This document shows, one piece after another, positions 63,476 to 64,000 of a stretch of DNA of 64,000 nt; the first letter of the stretch is position 1; every line of letters begins with the position of its first letter. This stretch comes from Rhodospirillaceae bacterium (GTDB taxonomy: Bacteria; Pseudomonadota; Alphaproteobacteria; GCA-2731375): the NCBI GenBank assembly GCA_018660265.1, contig JABJKS010000059.1, forward strand, positions 124,001-188,000, in the 5' to 3' direction. Under the pieces are notes generated by a model. That model ran no database searches and had not been told where the DNA came from. It saw only the letters and a program-made list of their open reading frames with translations. Position numbers and translations under genes: made by a program.

Positions 63476-64000
63476 ATGGCCGAACTCGTTACACTACCGC
63501 AATATATGCGTCGCAATGGTCAGACCATGGGCGACCAGCCCGCCATGCGGATGAAGTATCTGGGTATTTGGAATACTTATAATTGGTCCGATTATAACGA
63601 ACAGGTCTGTGATTTTGCCGCAGGCCTCTCAACCCTGGGCTTCGCCCGTGGGGGTAAGCTGGGTATTATTGGCAATAATATGCCGCAGCTTTATTGGGCC
63701 CAAATGGCGGCGCAAAGCCTGGGCGGCATGGCGGTGCCAGTCTATCAGGATTCCATCGCCAAGGAATTGGCCTATGTCCTGAACCATTCAGAGGCGACTG
63801 TCATCGTCGCCGAGGACCAGGAACAGGTGGATAAAATCCTCTCCATCCGGGATGAATTGCCGAAATTGCAGCATTTGGTTCATTGCTATGACCGCGGCAT
63901 GTCTGATTATGATGTGGATATCCTGATATCCTACGAAGATGTCCGGGCAGCCGGTAAAGCTTTCAATAGCTCCAATGCAGGCTTTATGGATGGGGAAATC
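63476..64000 (+). CDS. AMP-dependent acyl-CoA synthetase (3' end outside window)
   Basis: The first 175 residues of an AMP-binding ligase. The start MAELVTLPQYMRRNGQTMGD has GGAGG about eleven bases upstream. Family features visible are NWSDYNEQVCDFAAGLSTLG, KLGIIGNNMPQLYWAQMAAQSLGGMAVPVY and a TVIVAEDQEQVDKIL segment. The P-loop and adenylate motifs lie beyond the window. It resembles long-chain fatty acyl-CoA synthetases. Co-expression with LivG suggests activation of an imported acid. Confidence 0.88.
   Translation, partial: MAELVTLPQYMRRNGQTMGDQPAMRMKYLGIWNTYNWSDYNEQVCDFAAGLSTLGFARGGKLGIIGNNMPQLYWAQMAAQSLGGMAVPVYQDSIAKELAYVLNHSEATVIVAEDQEQVDKILSIRDELPKLQHLVHCYDRGMSDYDVDILISYEDVRAAGKAFNSSNAGFMDGEI

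Noticed and set aside
1-64000. tRNA, rRNA, CRISPR array, insertion sequence or prophage
   Set aside because: No rRNA or tRNA-like sequence, no regularly spaced direct repeats with spacers and no transposase, integrase or phage structural gene was recognised by reading.

Overview
The window reads as chromosomal DNA of an alphaproteobacterium, most likely of the Rhodospirillales or a neighbouring order. GC content is fairly high, coding is dense with many ATGA or GTGA start/stop overlaps, and there is a backbone block of Suv3-like helicase, S4 protein, FdxA ferredoxin, CarD and RpoH. GlnE, YajQ and AcnA are also present, as is a small PAS_5-type protein common in that group. No rRNA, tRNA, CRISPR array, prophage or insertion sequence was recognised.

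Layout. (1) 1-8840 (+): a compact catabolic operon with a MetX-like alpha/beta hydrolase (cut by the window edge), an amidase, an AtzH-like protein, HyuA and HyuB, a beta-lactamase-fold serine hydrolase and a ThDP enzyme. (2) 8995-12872 (+): a signalling cassette of a secreted FecR-like protein, a CHASE2 adenylate cyclase and a Tat-type M48 protease. (3) 12902-22290 (-): a second catabolic operon with a HisD-family dehydrogenase, a lambda-crystallin-type dehydrogenase, an SDR, an alpha/beta hydrolase, a GST, an amidase and a single-chain biotin-dependent acyl-CoA carboxylase. (4) 22440-28024: a Baeyer-Villiger-type monooxygenase, yajQ, a higBA toxin-antitoxin pair with a clear operator, and EthD, PAS, GST and PhyH genes. 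(5) 28101-31004 (-): a large exported FecR protein with a TbpB-like end. (6) 31193-38296 (+): an LLM flavin enzyme, a class III aminotransferase, a second HyuA/HyuB pair and a membrane desaturase. (7) 38297-42230: a copper chaperone, a DUF2946-like protein, a TIM-barrel enzyme and two unknown membrane or exported proteins. (8) 42313-49029: the housekeeping block ending in rpoH. (9) 49052-61223: a LysR regulator, two small genes, glnE, a hybrid histidine kinase split by an in-frame stop codon, a PPOX protein, DUF1223 and aconitase. (10) 61468-64000: an SDR, then the start of a LivG/acyl-CoA synthetase operon that leaves the window.

How the genes fit together. Two unlike hyuAB pairs in two unlike operons, together with two amidases, point to use of cyclic amides, imides or lactams as carbon and nitrogen sources. 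The second pair sits with an omega-type aminotransferase, which fits a lactam-to-amino-acid-to-semialdehyde route. The minus-strand operon looks like oxidation of a hydroxy acid or acyl-CoA followed by carboxylation. Substrates cannot be read from sequence.

The items most worth a second look are the two hyuAB operons, the FecR/CHASE2/M48 cassette, the split kinase with a perfect 15-bp triplication, the higBA operator that touches the toxin start codon, and a 25-codon small ORF with a strong ribosome binding site before glnE.
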